Assembly (NCBI RefSeq): GCF_000517545.1 | Contig: NZ_BAIV01000007.1 | Location: 116,830 to 180,829 of the forward strand | Reading direction: 5' to 3' | Source: Bacteroides reticulotermitis JCM 10512 | Lineage (GTDB): Bacteria > Bacteroidota > Bacteroidia > Bacteroidales > Bacteroidaceae | DNA length: 64,000 nt | Part shown: positions 29,309 to 40,657 of the stretch, one piece after another | Position numbering within the stretch: the first letter of the stretch is position 1 | Layout of the letters: each line of letters begins with the position of its first letter | Notes under the pieces: generated by a model | Database searches by the model: none | Seen by the model: the letters and a program-made list of their open reading frames with translations, nothing else | What the model was told of the DNA's origin: nothing | Translations under genes and position numbers: made by a program

Positions 29309-32300
29309 TTAAAATGTAACGTCTAGACCAAATGTCCATGTTCTGTTTATGGGATATTTTGAGCCGCTGTTACCTAGCTCTGGATCCCACATTTTGATAT
29401 TATCCCACACTGCCAGATTGCTTCCCTGTACATAAATACGCAGATTCTGCATTTTCATTTTTTGGATTACCTTTTTGCTAAATTGATAACCTAATTCGAA
29501 ATTCTTTAGGCGTAGAAAACTGGCTTCACGATACCACCAAGTACTATTCTCTGTATTGTTTTTATAATCATTTGTATGTAGGCGAGGATACAATACGTTG
29601 CTATTGTTAGGATCGTTTGCACTCCAATGGCTAGCGGCTTCTGCGCGTGCGGATGATTGGTCTTTACCTAGAGCAAATGGTACAAAGTAATTTGTATTGG
29701 CTTTCAAGTTAGTAGAAGCTTTGCCAACACCTTGGAAGAAAATTCCAGTGTAGAAACCTTTCCATTCAATATTTAATCCAAAACCATATACTATCTGCGG
29801 GTTGTTGGGATAAATTCCGCTATAGTAAGTCTGGTCCATGTCATTAATATAGCCATCTTCATTTAAGTCTTTGTATTTTATATCTCCGGGCTTTACTTGT
29901 GGATCATAGGTCGCGATTCCTTCTTTCAATTGATAATTATAGCTACCGTCAGCTTTTTGTGTTATATAAAAATCATTGTTGGTGAATAATCGCTCCGCTA
30001 CGTAGATTTTGTTGACCCCAATAGATGTACCGGTTTGCGTGAGCCACGGGTATTGCTGTGGTATTTCATCTTTTTCTTCTATTTTGTTTTTGGCATAAGT
30101 GAAGTTGCCTCTGGCTGATAATTTCCAGTCTCCAATGTTTTGTTTTATAACAATGCTTCCATCAAAGCCTTTATTCGTTGTTGTTCCAAAATTTTGCCAT
30201 GGGTTTATCCGGAAACCAGTCGCTGTTGGGATGGTGACGCGTGTGATCAAAATATCTTCTCGCTTGTTTGTAAAATAGTCAGCTGTGATATCAACCCGTC
30301 CGCGAAATAATCCTAAATCGAGACCAAAGTTTGCCTTCTTTTCTACTTCCCAACTTAAGCTAGGAGCAGCAAAGGTGTTTTCATAGATACATCCATAATT
30401 ATTGGTGGCTCCTCCACCGGTTCCTGGAGTTAGTCCGAGGTAGCTATTGCCGCTATTAGTTAGTAACTCTCTGTATACGAATCGACTACTACCAGTGTTG
30501 TCATTTCCAGTTAGTCCATATGAGACCCTTAGTCGAATTTTACTAAAGATATTTGCAGTTTTTTCTTTCTGCATAAATTTTTCTGCATGTAAGTTCCAGG
30601 CTATACCTGCTGCCGGAAAGATTCCCCACCGATGTCCAGGTGCGAAATTTTCGCTACCGGTAGCACCGAAACTCGCTTCTGCAACATAGCGGCTGTCATA
30701 GGAATAAGTTCCGCGTGCGACTACATTCTGCTTGCGATAGGGTAGTAAGGATATTCCTCCGACCTCTTCAGCTCCACTTGACTTTCTGGAGCCTTGATAT
30801 TGGGTTTCTTTTTGGTTATATACAACAACTCCGGATACTTCATGTATTTGTGCAAAAGTGCGATTGTAATTTAGTTGAGCTTCAATGTATATCTTCTTTG
30901 TACCATCGCTACTACTTACGCTTGCTTCTCCTAGAGGACTGCCTTCCGTCCTCAATGTCTTTATTAATTTTCCATCTTCATCCCTGCCTGATACGATGTA
31001 CTTATCAGGTGACATAGAACGTTTCATGACAGAGGAGAAATCTGCATCAAAGCTGATGCTTCCTTGGATTGAAAGTCCTTTTGCTATAAAATCAAGCTTT
31101 TGTTTTAAAGTTGCCTTAGTCTGTAAAGAAGCATACCACGATTTTGAGTATCCTGAAAAGTTTAATAAATTATAAGGATTATAGCGTCCGTCTGCATCTG
31201 TTTCAGATACTGAGGCTGTCCCATCCGACCATAGCATAGGGACGAGGTGAGTTGGGAATAAAACAATGTGTTTAAATATTTGATCGGATGAGTTCCCCGG
31301 ATTGTTTTTTGTTTTATATTGTCCGCTTAAATCAATTGAAAGTTGAGTGGTGGAACTTATGTCCATATCTATGTTTGATCGAAGATTGTAGCGTTTTAAT
31401 CCGATATTGGCATTGTAATCGTCCAGTGGGTTGGATTTGAATATTCCATCTTCTGAGTAATATGCGCCTGAAGCAAAAAAACGAGTTTTTTCAGAGCCTC
31501 CACGAAAGTTTATGGTATAGCGTTGATTGTGCGTGTTCTTTGATAGTAAGTCGGTCCAAATAGAGTTTGGATATAGATCTGTGTCTATTCCTGAGCGATA
31601 TTTTTCGAGAACATCATTGCTATATGGCTTTTCATATGTATTCCAATCGGGATTACCTGCATCATTCCAAGATGCTTCATTCCACATTGATAGGTAATCA
31701 TGTGAGGACATTAATTCGGTCATTCGTGTTGGAGTAGCTACACTATATTGTGCGTTGAATGATATAATGGTTTTTTGTGCTCGTCCGCGCTTTGAAGTAA
31801 TTAGAACGACTCCGTTAGCTCCCTCTGATCCATATACGGCTGTAGCTGCTGCATCTTTTAGAACTGTAAATGATTCAATTTCGTCTACATCTATGTCATT
31901 CATCTTGCGAGGAACTCCATCGACTAATACGAGTGGACTAGTTCCACCGGCATATGAACTTTGCCCACGTATCCAGAATGAAGCATCGTCATTTCCGGGC
32001 TCACCACTGCGTTGAATTGCGATAACACCTGCTACTTGACCTGCAATGATGTTTGATAAGCTTCTTGTCGGTATGGCTATTTCTGCCGGTTTTATGGAGT
32101 TTACAGATGAAACGACGCTTTCTTTTTTTTGTTGTCCATAACCAATTACTATAACATCATCTAAATTTATATTTGACTCTGCAAGTACTATATTCAATGA
32201 ACTTTCTTTTCGAATCTTTTGGTCAACACTTTTGTATCCAATATAACGGAATTCTAGAGTCTCGCCTTCTTTGGCTTCAATCGAATATTTTCCATCTAGA

Positions 32301-32725
32301 TCGGTCAAGGAACCATTGATAGTGCCTTTTACTAGTACTGTAGCACCAATTATTGGTTCGCCAAATTCATCTTTGACAATACCGGTTATTTTCTTCAAAA
32401 CGCCTTTTTTACTCGCTCCAAATTCTTTTTGTGTAAGGATAATGCGTTGCCTCTGGAATTGAAATGAGATATCTGTCGGCTCAAGCATCCTGCGGATAGC
32501 TAAGCGTATTTCTTCTTTTTTTGCGTGTAGGCTTACTAGCTGTTTAATGTCTATTTCTGTGACATTATATGAAAATGTATACTCAGAAGCTTTTTCTATT
32601 TTGTCTATAGCTTCTTTTAATGGTACGTTCTCAAAAGAGAGATCAATTACTTCTGTGCCACTCTGCGCGCATAATTTTGTGACAGAAAAGCATATTATTA
32701 ATAATAAGCAAATTTTAGTTTTCAT
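29309..32725 (-). CDS. SusC-like TonB-dependent outer-membrane transporter with STN domain
   Basis: A 1138-residue intact importer of oligosaccharides across the outer membrane, driven by TonB. Signal peptide to about residue 21. An N-terminal STN domain (about 25-100), a carboxypeptidase-D-like plug extension (ITGIVKDEFGEPIIGATV, about 113-195), the plug (LDDVIVIGYGQQKKESVV to the AAATAVYGSEGANGVVLITSKRG block) and a 22-strand barrel ending at Phe follow. An STN domain normally pairs with an anti-sigma factor and ECF sigma factor, yet none is encoded nearby; the local regulator is an HTCS. Directly upstream of its SusD. Confidence 0.95.
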   Translation of the reverse strand: MKTKICLLLIICFSVTKLCAQSGTEVIDLSFENVPLKEAIDKIEKASEYTFSYNVTEIDIKQLVSLHAKKEEIRLAIRRMLEPTDISFQFQRQRIILTQKEFGASKKGVLKKITGIVKDEFGEPIIGATVLVKGTINGSLTDLDGKYSIEAKEGETLEFRYIGYKSVDQKIRKESSLNIVLAESNINLDDVIVIGYGQQKKESVVSSVNSIKPAEIAIPTRSLSNIIAGQVAGVIAIQRSGEPGNDDASFWIRGQSSYAGGTSPLVLVDGVPRKMNDIDVDEIESFTVLKDAAATAVYGSEGANGVVLITSKRGRAQKTIISFNAQYSVATPTRMTELMSSHDYLSMWNEASWNDAGNPDWNTYEKPYSNDVLEKYRSGIDTDLYPNSIWTDLLSKNTHNQRYTINFRGGSEKTRFFASGAYYSEDGIFKSNPLDDYNANIGLKRYNLRSNIDMDISSTTQLSIDLSGQYKTKNNPGNSSDQIFKHIVLFPTHLVPMLWSDGTASVSETDADGRYNPYNLLNFSGYSKSWYASLQTKATLKQKLDFIAKGLSIQGSISFDADFSSVMKRSMSPDKYIVSGRDEDGKLIKTLRTEGSPLGEASVSSSDGTKKIYIEAQLNYNRTFAQIHEVSGVVVYNQKETQYQGSRKSSGAEEVGGISLLPYRKQNVVARGTYSYDSRYVAEASFGATGSENFAPGHRWGIFPAAGIAWNLHAEKFMQKEKTANIFSKIRLRVSYGLTGNDNTGSSRFVYRELLTNSGNSYLGLTPGTGGGATNNYGCIYENTFAAPSLSWEVEKKANFGLDLGLFRGRVDITADYFTNKREDILITRVTIPTATGFRINPWQNFGTTTNKGFDGSIVIKQNIGDWKLSARGNFTYAKNKIEEKDEIPQQYPWLTQTGTSIGVNKIYVAERLFTNNDFYITQKADGSYNYQLKEGIATYDPQVKPGDIKYKDLNEDGYINDMDQTYYSGIYPNNPQIVYGFGLNIEWKGFYTGIFFQGVGKASTNLKANTNYFVPFALGKDQSSARAEAASHWSANDPNNSNVLYPRLHTNDYKNNTENSTWWYREASFLRLKNFELGYQFSKKVIQKMKMQNLRIYVQGSNLAVWDNIKMWDPELGNSGSKYPINRTWTFGLDVTF

Positions 32726-32833
32726 AAGTATTTAAGGATTTTATTAGATACTATAATTATCGCATAAGCGATCAAATTCATTTATTACCTCATAGGCTCT
32801 AAGTTTTAAGTGGATTAATAATTCTTGTTTCTT

Positions 32834-34940
32834 TTACCAACCGGCATGTTCTTTCTTACTTTCGTGAGAGTCAGCGCTGCGTCTCTTTTCACTAGCATAT
32901 TGCCATTCAATTTCGTCTGTGTGTTCTTGCTCATTGTGTGTTACGACGGCTTTTATTAGATTTTTTCCTTCTGTTAAGGTTATATCATCTAAAATGTAGT
33001 GTACGTTTGTATATCCTTGTCGGATACCAGTCAGTTTGTTCCCGTTAAGGTATATTTGGGGGGGCCAATGTTGGAGTAGACTGTTATAGAAGTTTGTTTC
33101 CGTTCGCGGTCAGTATTTCGTCGTTGGGTTAGGTAAAGAACGGGTTCTTTACTCCAATTTGCTTTATACCAGAAGTAAGAGTCCTTTTTGATCTTCCGGT
33201 CGAAAGTAATCAGCCCTTTCAAATTGCGCGCGGGTATACCCCCGCGACTCCACATTGGTACAGCAAAGTCAAACATATTCCATAAATAAGAAGCAATAAT
33301 ATAGGGATGCTTTGATATAACTCCCCATTGATATTCGTGTGTCTTGGTTTGAAATGTCTCTGGATAGAATGGCTTTCCCCAGTTTAAGGCATCTCCGAGA
33401 TATTCAGTTTGGTGTTCTATATTTGCATCAGCACCATATTCTGTGAGCATAAACTTTTGCCATGGATATTTTTCTTCCAGCCCTGTTACCCATGACTCGA
33501 TGTCCTGTATCTTTCTTTCATACCATCCGAAATAGCGGTTCATACCTTGAATGTCTGTGTGTTGATTTACTGGATGTTCGGCATATCCATAACCATTTAC
33601 TGCTATTGTGTAGCGGTCAGGATCCTCTGTTTTAGCAAGGTCGTGGAGAGCTTGTGTCAATCCTGAAGTGTATTCGTGAGGTTTATATACCTCATTATGT
33701 AATCCCCAGATATAAATAGAAGGATGATTGAAACTCTGGCGAATCAATTCACGAAGTTGGGTCTGTGCATTTTCCGCTTCATGTCCTGTCACGCGATTAA
33801 CAAAAGGTATTTCGGCCCAAATAACCAACCTAAAGAGTCGCAACGGGAATAAAGGTAGTCTGACTGTTGATAGTGGGCAAAACGAACGGTGGTTGCACCG
33901 ATATCCATGATTTGCGCTAGGTCGAAGTCATGCTCTTTGCGAGTGAGCGCACTGCCTAGTTCCCACCAATCTTGATGACGAGTTACACCATACATCGGAT
34001 ACTTCTCGCCATTCAAATAGAAACCTTTACCGGCAATAATTTCAAATTTGCGGACACCCAATGGCTGTATGACCTCGTCTATTATTTCTTTATTTGCGAT
34101 TAAACGCGAAACAATCCGGTAGAGGTAGGGATCTTTGCGTCCTTGCCATAGATGAGGCTTGATTAACTTGAAATTAGAAGTATAAATTTGAGTGCCTTGC
34201 GGAGTGAGCTCCAAGGGAAGGCGGTGAGAAGAAACTTTTTTTCCTTCTTGTGTGTAGAGCGTATTTTCTAGTATCAAGTTGGCAGGGGTAAGGCTACCGT
34301 TGTCTAGCTTTACTTTTACTGTAATGTCAGCGGACTGTTTCGAAACATTTTTTTGAGTAATATATATGCCCGGAGACGCGCAGTCGGTCACGGTTATATT
34401 ATTTTGTTCAGTTGTAATAAGCCAAACTGGGCGATAAATTCCCCCATATACCCCAAATAAATTATGATTTACCGGAATAACATCCGGGCATGCGGTATTA
34501 TCGGCTTTTACCATGATTTCATTCTCGGAACCAAAAACCAAAGCTGTGCCGATTTCAAAAGCAAAAGCACTATACCCTCCTTTGTGCGTGCCGACAAGTC
34601 TGCTATTGACATACACTTCAGTGTTTGAGCCTACACCTTCAAAGCGGAGGAATATACGTTTATCTTTCAACTCTTCGCCAAAGAATCTTTGCTTTTTATA
34701 ATAACCTACTCCTTCATAAAAGGAAGCAGCTTTTACCTGCATGTCTTTGGCGTTCCAAGTATGAGGCAAATTCACTATCTCCCACTTTCCATTCCATTGA
34801 TTAACCACTTCTGCCGGGTCCTGTGCGAAAGGGCCGCGTTTGAATAACCACCCTTCACTGAAAGGGATTACTTCTCGGGCAGTAAGCGAGCATATACCTC
34901 CGGCAAGAGTTAATAGAATGAGTATATATTTGAGTTTCAT
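32834..34940 (-). CDS. Glycoside hydrolase family 2 (beta-galactosidase/glucuronidase-like), two frameshifts
   Basis: Secreted GH2 enzyme of about 702 residues, start 34940 with a signal peptide. Sugar-binding domain (about residues 25-190), Ig-like domain, and TIM barrel with acid/base Glu in WGLHNEVY and nucleophile Glu in MLTEYGAD. The frame breaks near 33827 (missing T, giving LGLVIWAEIPF) and at the G7 run 33058-33064. Reading through the second break extends the protein beyond an apparent stop at 33031 to a natural stop at 32834-32836, adding an Ig-like/DUF4982-type tail (ending KKEHAGW). Host O-glycans contain beta-galactose, which would suit this PUL; exact specificity is unknown. Confidence 0.88.
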
Positions 34941-34959
34941 ATTATAGTATCTTTCTTAA

Positions 34960-36395
34960 TTATGTTAAGGCATCCTTATAAACGCCTTTTGTTCCTTCTG
35001 CTACCCGAATTTTAAGTTGGATTACATAAGGTTCGCCCGGATTCTTTTGGGGTACAGATACATTATATTCGTTGCGAGTTGTCTCCACAACCACTATATT
35101 TTCATTGGTTGTCAGTAGAGAGGCCTGTTCAATCGAAATTCCTTTAGGGGTTTTGACGATTAGTCTTTCGCTATAAGGCTGATTGAATACGATCATATAT
35201 ACCTCTCCGTTCTTTCCGCGCGTATAATATCCCCAGTCTTGTTTGTCAAATTCGGCATAATCGCAAGCATAAATAGCTTTTCCATAGCATTGCATCCATT
35301 TGCCAATAGCAGTAGCTAGTGCTTTCTCCTCCGGCCGGAAATCGCCATCAGCTTGAGGACCAAAATTTACGACCATATTGCCGCCCATAGAAACTGCATG
35401 CACAATGCGATCGATGACTTCAAACGGTGTTTTTATGTAACTCAACGACCAATCTTTGTGATATCCCCATTGGTTCTCGGTACAGTCATACACGCTTCCC
35501 AATCCCATTGTGTGACTTTAAGATCTTGCACAGGATCAGGTAGCCGACGTTCATAACCCGATTCGTAATCACCCATTAATCGTCCATTGCTATCAAAATG
35601 TCGTTTTCCCTTGTCGTCAGCACGTAAACGGCTATTAATAGTAACTCCTGGTAGCAATTCTTTCAACATTTGTTCAGCATGGGCGGTCCACCAACCGTTT
35701 TTCTTGATGCTGGCATCCCATGTACCATCAAACCAAAAGTCTTTAACTGTCGGATAACGTGCGGCCAGTTCCTTTAATTGGTTGTCTGTAAATTCTAGAA
35801 ACCGACTAAAAGCGATACTGTCTTCTTGCGATTTGATGTCATAACGATAGTCGGAGTTACTCCAGTCCATAACAGAAAAATAGAAATGTACATCAATGCC
35901 TTCCTCATTATATGCTTTCACCATCTCTCCTAGCAAATCGCGTTTATAGGGAGTACTTGCTACCGTATATTTACTGTACTTACTTGGCCATAAGCAGAAT
36001 CCTTCGTGGTGTTTCGTTGTGATCTTCACATACTTAGCTCCCATCTCTTTAGCCATAACGGCCCACTTCTTGGCGTCAAATTTGGTGGGATTCCATTGGC
36101 TCATTAACTGCATCCATTCATTGGAAGGTACTTTTGCCCAACTTTTTAACCATTCGGCAGCTCCGGCGTATACTTTTCCATTCCATTCTCCTCCCGGAAT
36201 AGCATATAGTCCCCAATGGATGAAAACTCCCAACCTATTATCCCGGAATTTTTGCATAGCGGAATCTTGTCTTTTGCCTTCGTTGGTGGCTCCATATTTT
36301 AAATAAATTTCGGTTTTAGCTTCCTGAGCAAAGGAGAAGGAAACCATTACGGCTAATAAGGTGATTGATATGATAATTTGTTTTGTGTTTCTCAT
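34960..36395 (-). CDS. Glycoside hydrolase family 29 alpha-L-fucosidase, one frameshift
   Basis: Secreted exo-fucosidase of about 478 residues that should remove alpha-linked fucose from host glycans. Start 36395 with a signal peptide ending FSFAQ. GH29 blocks: RLGVFIHWGLYAIPGGEW, KYVKITTKHHEGFCLWPS, and the nucleophile Asp in DFWFDGTWD; then NSRL and GGNMVVNFGPQADG. The frame shifts near 35479-35480 (one missing base gives TVPENQWGYHKDW). First gene of the minus-strand operon, 19 bases before GH2. A TAAATTTG box lies about 41 bases upstream. Confidence 0.9.
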
Positions 36396-36753
36396 GTTGA
36401 TCGAATTTATTATTTATATTAGAATGGAACATGGGCAAATTTATCGTTTATTGATCGCTTTGAAATGTCTTTTCTGTTGTAAAAGTGTATCTCTGGTTCT
36501 TTTGGAATATAAAAGCACTTATTATGGACTATTTATGTATATATTTTCATCTGAAGAAGATTCTTTATGAAATAAGGTATATGGATGATTCTATTTGTGT
36601 TTATGATACGAGTATATGCCTTTATAGTCCATAAAATATGACTGAATATTCCAGCAGGAACTAAAGTGAATGTTTTTTGTCTATATTGTATTTTATTATT
36701 ATACAACTTGTCCTACTTTTACCAGATATGAGCTTAATATATAAAATAAGAAT
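36396..36753. other. Divergent PUL promoter region
   Basis: No gene seen in these 358 A+T-rich bases between the fucosidase-led operon and the GH31 gene. A minus-strand TAAATTTG box is listed separately. No clear plus-strand promoter box was recognised. As the only divergent gap of the PUL it is the most likely place for HTCS binding. Confidence 0.55.
36436..36443 (-). promoter_or_regulatory. -7 box of the fucosidase-SusCD-M60 operon
   Basis: TAAATTTG on the minus strand matches TAnnTTTG, 41 bases before the GH29 start codon. No good -33 element was seen, as expected for an activator-dependent promoter. Confidence 0.45.
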
Positions 36754-39700
36754 ATGAAAAACCAGACTTTAATTGGCAAGCAAAAGAAAATATTTTTGTT
36801 TGTATTGGGATTATCCACTATGCTTTGGCCTTCATCAACTCAGGCCATTCCGTATGTCAATACGATGATACAAAAGCCTCAAGAGATGTAACTACAATCA
36901 TTGATGCAAGGAAAATAAATCCAACGACTGTTGAGATTCTATTGCTCGATAACCAGCGTAGGACTTTGGACTTCTATGGGGAAAATATCTTTAGGGTATT
37001 TCAGGATAACTCCGGCGGAACTATCAGAGACCCAGAGGCGAAACCTGAAGCTCAAATACTAGTCGATAATCCCAGGAAGAAGATATCTAAACTCGAATTG
37101 GATGAAAATACAGACTTTGTCTTTATGACTACCGGAAAAATAAAGGTCCAACTAGACAAAAGAACATTACTGCTTAAAGTAGTCAATTTAGCAACGAATA
37201 CAGTGGTACTGGAAGAAGTAGAAACACCTGTTTTCGAAAAAGATAAAGTCACGCTGACATTGAAAGAGAATTCAGAGGAATATTTCTATGGTGGTGGAGT
37301 GCAGAACGGACGGTTTTCACATAAAGGGAAATCTATTTCGATTGAAAATCAGAATAGCTGGACAGATGGGGGAGTCGCTTCTCCTACTCCGTTCTACTGG
37401 TCCACCAGTGGCTATGGAGTGATGTGGTATACGTTTAAAAAAGGAAAATATGATTTTGGTTTATCTGAACCGGGTAAGGTGAAATTATATCACGAATCGA
37501 ATTATCTGGATGTCTTTTATATGATAAGCGACGGGGCTGTAGCACTGTTGAATGATTTTTATCAACTGACAGGAAATCCGGTATTACTGCCAAAATTCGG
37601 TTTCTATCAGGGACATCTCAACGCATATAACCGGGACTATTGGAAAGAAGATGAGAACGGTATTTTGTTTGAAGATGGTAAGCGTTACAAAGAGAGTCAG
37701 AAGGATAATGGAGGAATTAAAGAGTCGCTGAACGGAGAGAAAAATAATTATCAGTTCTCGGCGCGGGCTGTAATTGACCGGTATAAAAAACAGGATATGC
37801 CATTTGGCTGGTTACTATCGAACGACGGCTATGGAGCGGGGTATGGACAAACGGAAACACTGGACGGAAATATACAAAACCTGAAAGAATTAGGTGAATA
37901 TGCAAGTAAAAATGGTGTGGAAATAGGTTTGTGGACACAATCGGATTTACATCCGAAAGAAGGCGTGAGTGCTTTGCTACAAAGAGATATAGTGAAAGAA
38001 GTGAGGGATGCCGGAGTTCGTGTACTTAAAACTGACGTTGCTTGGGTAGGTGCAGGCTATTCTTTCGGTTTGAACGGAGTAGCTGACGTAGGGCATATCA
38101 TGTCTTACTATGGAAATGATGCCAGACCATTTATCATATCTTTGGATGGATGGGCCGGTACACAACGCTATGCTGGGATATGATCGGGCGACCAGACAGG
38201 TGGTGTCTGGGAGTATATCCGCTTTCATATTCCTACTTATATTGGCTCCGGGCTGTCCGGGCAACCGAATATTACCTCCGATGTGGATGGTATCTTTGGG
38301 GGTAAGAATCTGCAGGTCAACACTCGTGATTTCCAGTGGAAGACATTTACTCCTATGGAACTGAATATGGACGGGTGGGGATCGAATGAGAAATATCCGC
38401 ATGCGTTGGGAGAACCGGGTACATCTATCAATCGCTGGTATCTGAAGCTGAAATCGGAACTTATGCCGTATACTTATAGCATTGCAGAGGAAGCTGTAAG
38501 TGGTATGCCGATGATAAGAGCCATGTTCCTCGAATGCCCCAATGCCTATACTTGGAGTGCGGCTACACAATATCAATATATGTACGGTCCGTACTTTCTT
38601 GTTGCTCCTATTTATCAGGCGACTCAAACGGACGAAGCCGGTAATGATATCCGTGATGGTATCTATTTGCCTGAAGGTTCTTGGATTGATTACTTTACGG
38701 GAGAAAAATACGAGGGAAACTGTATACTCAATAATTTTGCTGCTCCCCTTTGGAAACTTCCGATATTTGTAAAGAACGGAGCAATTATTCCATTGACAAA
38801 CCCTAATAACAATGTTAGTGAAATAAATGACGGAGTTCGAATTTATGAGATTTACCCGTATGGTAAGAGTGCTTTTACCGAATATGATGACGATGGAATC
38901 TCTGAATCGTATAAGCGAGGTGAAGGCGTTAAAACGGATATTGAATCAATTGTTGATAATAAGAATAATGTCACTGTCACTATTCATCCGACTAAAGGCA
39001 GTTTTGTGGGTTTTGTGAAAGAGAAGACTACTGAATTTAGGATCAATGTCACTGCTCAACCGAAGAGAATAACTGCGCAAGTAGGAGGAAGAAAAGTGAA
39101 ATTGACAAATGTGGCATCGCGAGATGCGTATATTGAAGGCGAGAATGTGTATTTCTACGATAAAACTCCTAATCTGAATAAATTTGCCACACCAGGGAGT
39201 GAGTTTGAGAAGAAGGTGGTTACCAAAAATCCTCAGTTGCTGGTGAAATTAGGAGCAGAAGATGTCACAGCATCTGCAACGACCTTGCGTATAGAGGGCT
39301 TTCGGTTTACTCCGGAAGACAGACATCGGATAACCGCTGGAGCCTTGTCTGCTCCTGTGGCTCAAGTCACTACTGATTATATAGAAGCTTATACGCTGAA
39401 GCCAACCTGGAATCAGGTTGCTGATGCCGACTTCTACGAGATTGATTTTGAAGGTATGCTTTATACTACGATTAAGCATACGGAATTAGTCTTTAAAGAT
39501 TTAACACCTGAAACGTCTTATTCATTTAAGATGCGTGCAGTCAATAAAACAGGCACTTCTGATTGGACAGAATTCAGCGCAATAACCAAATCCGATCCGC
39601 TTGAGTTTGCTATTCGTGATATCAAAGTTGAATCAACTGCAGCTTCTCAAGGGAGAGATGGAATAAAGCGTTTGGTTGATTTTGTAGAATCGGGGGATGT

Positions 39701-40622
39701 ATGGCATACGAAGTACGGAGAAAAAGCAGTTCCGTTCGAATTAACACTCGATCTGGTTCGAGTTAGCCAATTGGATAAATTCCATTATTTACCTCGTACG
39801 GATGCCGGCAATGGAACTTTACTGAAAGGAAAGGTGGCCTATAGCATGAACAGAGAAGAGTGGATAGAGGCGGGTGCCTTCGAGTGGCAACGTAACGGTG
39901 ATGTCAAGGTATTCAGCTTTGCCAATCAGCCTACGGCTCGTTATATCAGGTTGTCTGTTACGGAGGCTGTTGGCAATTATGGCTCCGGCAGAGAGATTTA
40001 TGTATTCAAGGTTCCCGGAACAGAAAGTTATCTTCAAGGAGACATCAACTTTGATGGTAAGATTGATGGTAATGACTTGACATCTTATACAAACTATACG
40101 GGGCTGCGAAAGGGCGATTCTGATTTTGAAGGTTATATCAGCAATGGAGATATTAATAAGAATGGCTTGATCGATGCTTATGATATCTCGGTTGTTGCTA
40201 CACAACTTGAAGGTGGTGTAGGTACCCGTGGAACAGAAAAAGTAAACGGTGCTGTTGAAATCAGTACTTCCAAGAAAATCTATGCCAAGGATGAGCTTAT
40301 TGAAATAGAGGTGAAAGGCATTGATCTCAGTGCTGTCAATGCCCTGAGTTTTGCTTTGCCCTATGATCAGCAAGCTTATGAATTCGCGGGTGTCGAATTA
40401 CAGCATATGGGTGAAATGGAAAATCTCACGTATGACCGTCTGCATAGTAACGGCTTAAAATCTTTGTATCCTACCTTTATTAATGTGGGAAATAAAAAGA
40501 CGCTTGAAGGAACTACTAACCTATTTGTCTTGAAGTTCAAGGCAAAGCGGAAACTCACCTTCGACCTGAAGTTAGTGGATGGTTTATTAGTAGATAAGAA
40601 ACTTAATACGCATAAGTTGTAA
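36754..40622 (+). CDS. GH31 glycosidase with FN3, F5/8, dockerin-like and cohesin-like domains; one frameshift and one in-frame TGA
   Basis: Secreted enzyme of about 1289 residues. ATG 36754 starts a signal peptide; the frame moves near 36882-36886 (one missing base). The GH31 core spans about 37000-38850, with the nucleophile Asp in LKTDVAWVG (38034-38036) and the acid/base Asp in the SGD block (38190-38192). A TGA at 38181-38183 stands where Trp is expected just before SGD. Further on: FN3 (about 39345-39590), discoidin/CBM32 (about 39600-40010), two dockerin-like loops (DINFDGKIDGND from 40041; DINKNGLIDAYD about 40147-40188), and a cohesin-like sandwich (about 40235-40619). Some GH31 members with CBM32 are alpha-N-acetylgalactosaminidases, which would fit the M60 neighbour; alpha-glucosidase or alpha-galactosidase activity is also possible. 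Confidence 0.85.
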
Positions 40623-40657
40623 AGCTTGACATCGCTGTCATGTAATTGAATTGCATT

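Noticed and set aside
33031..33033. Natural stop of the minus-strand GH2
   Set aside because: The last residues lose family likeness, and a G7 run just upstream explains a slip; the corrected frame continues to a stop at 32834.
38181..38183. TGA as a selenocysteine or other recoded codon
   Set aside because: The site aligns to Trp in GH31, not Cys, and no hairpin typical of a bacterial SECIS was evident just after it. A base error or nonsense change is simpler.
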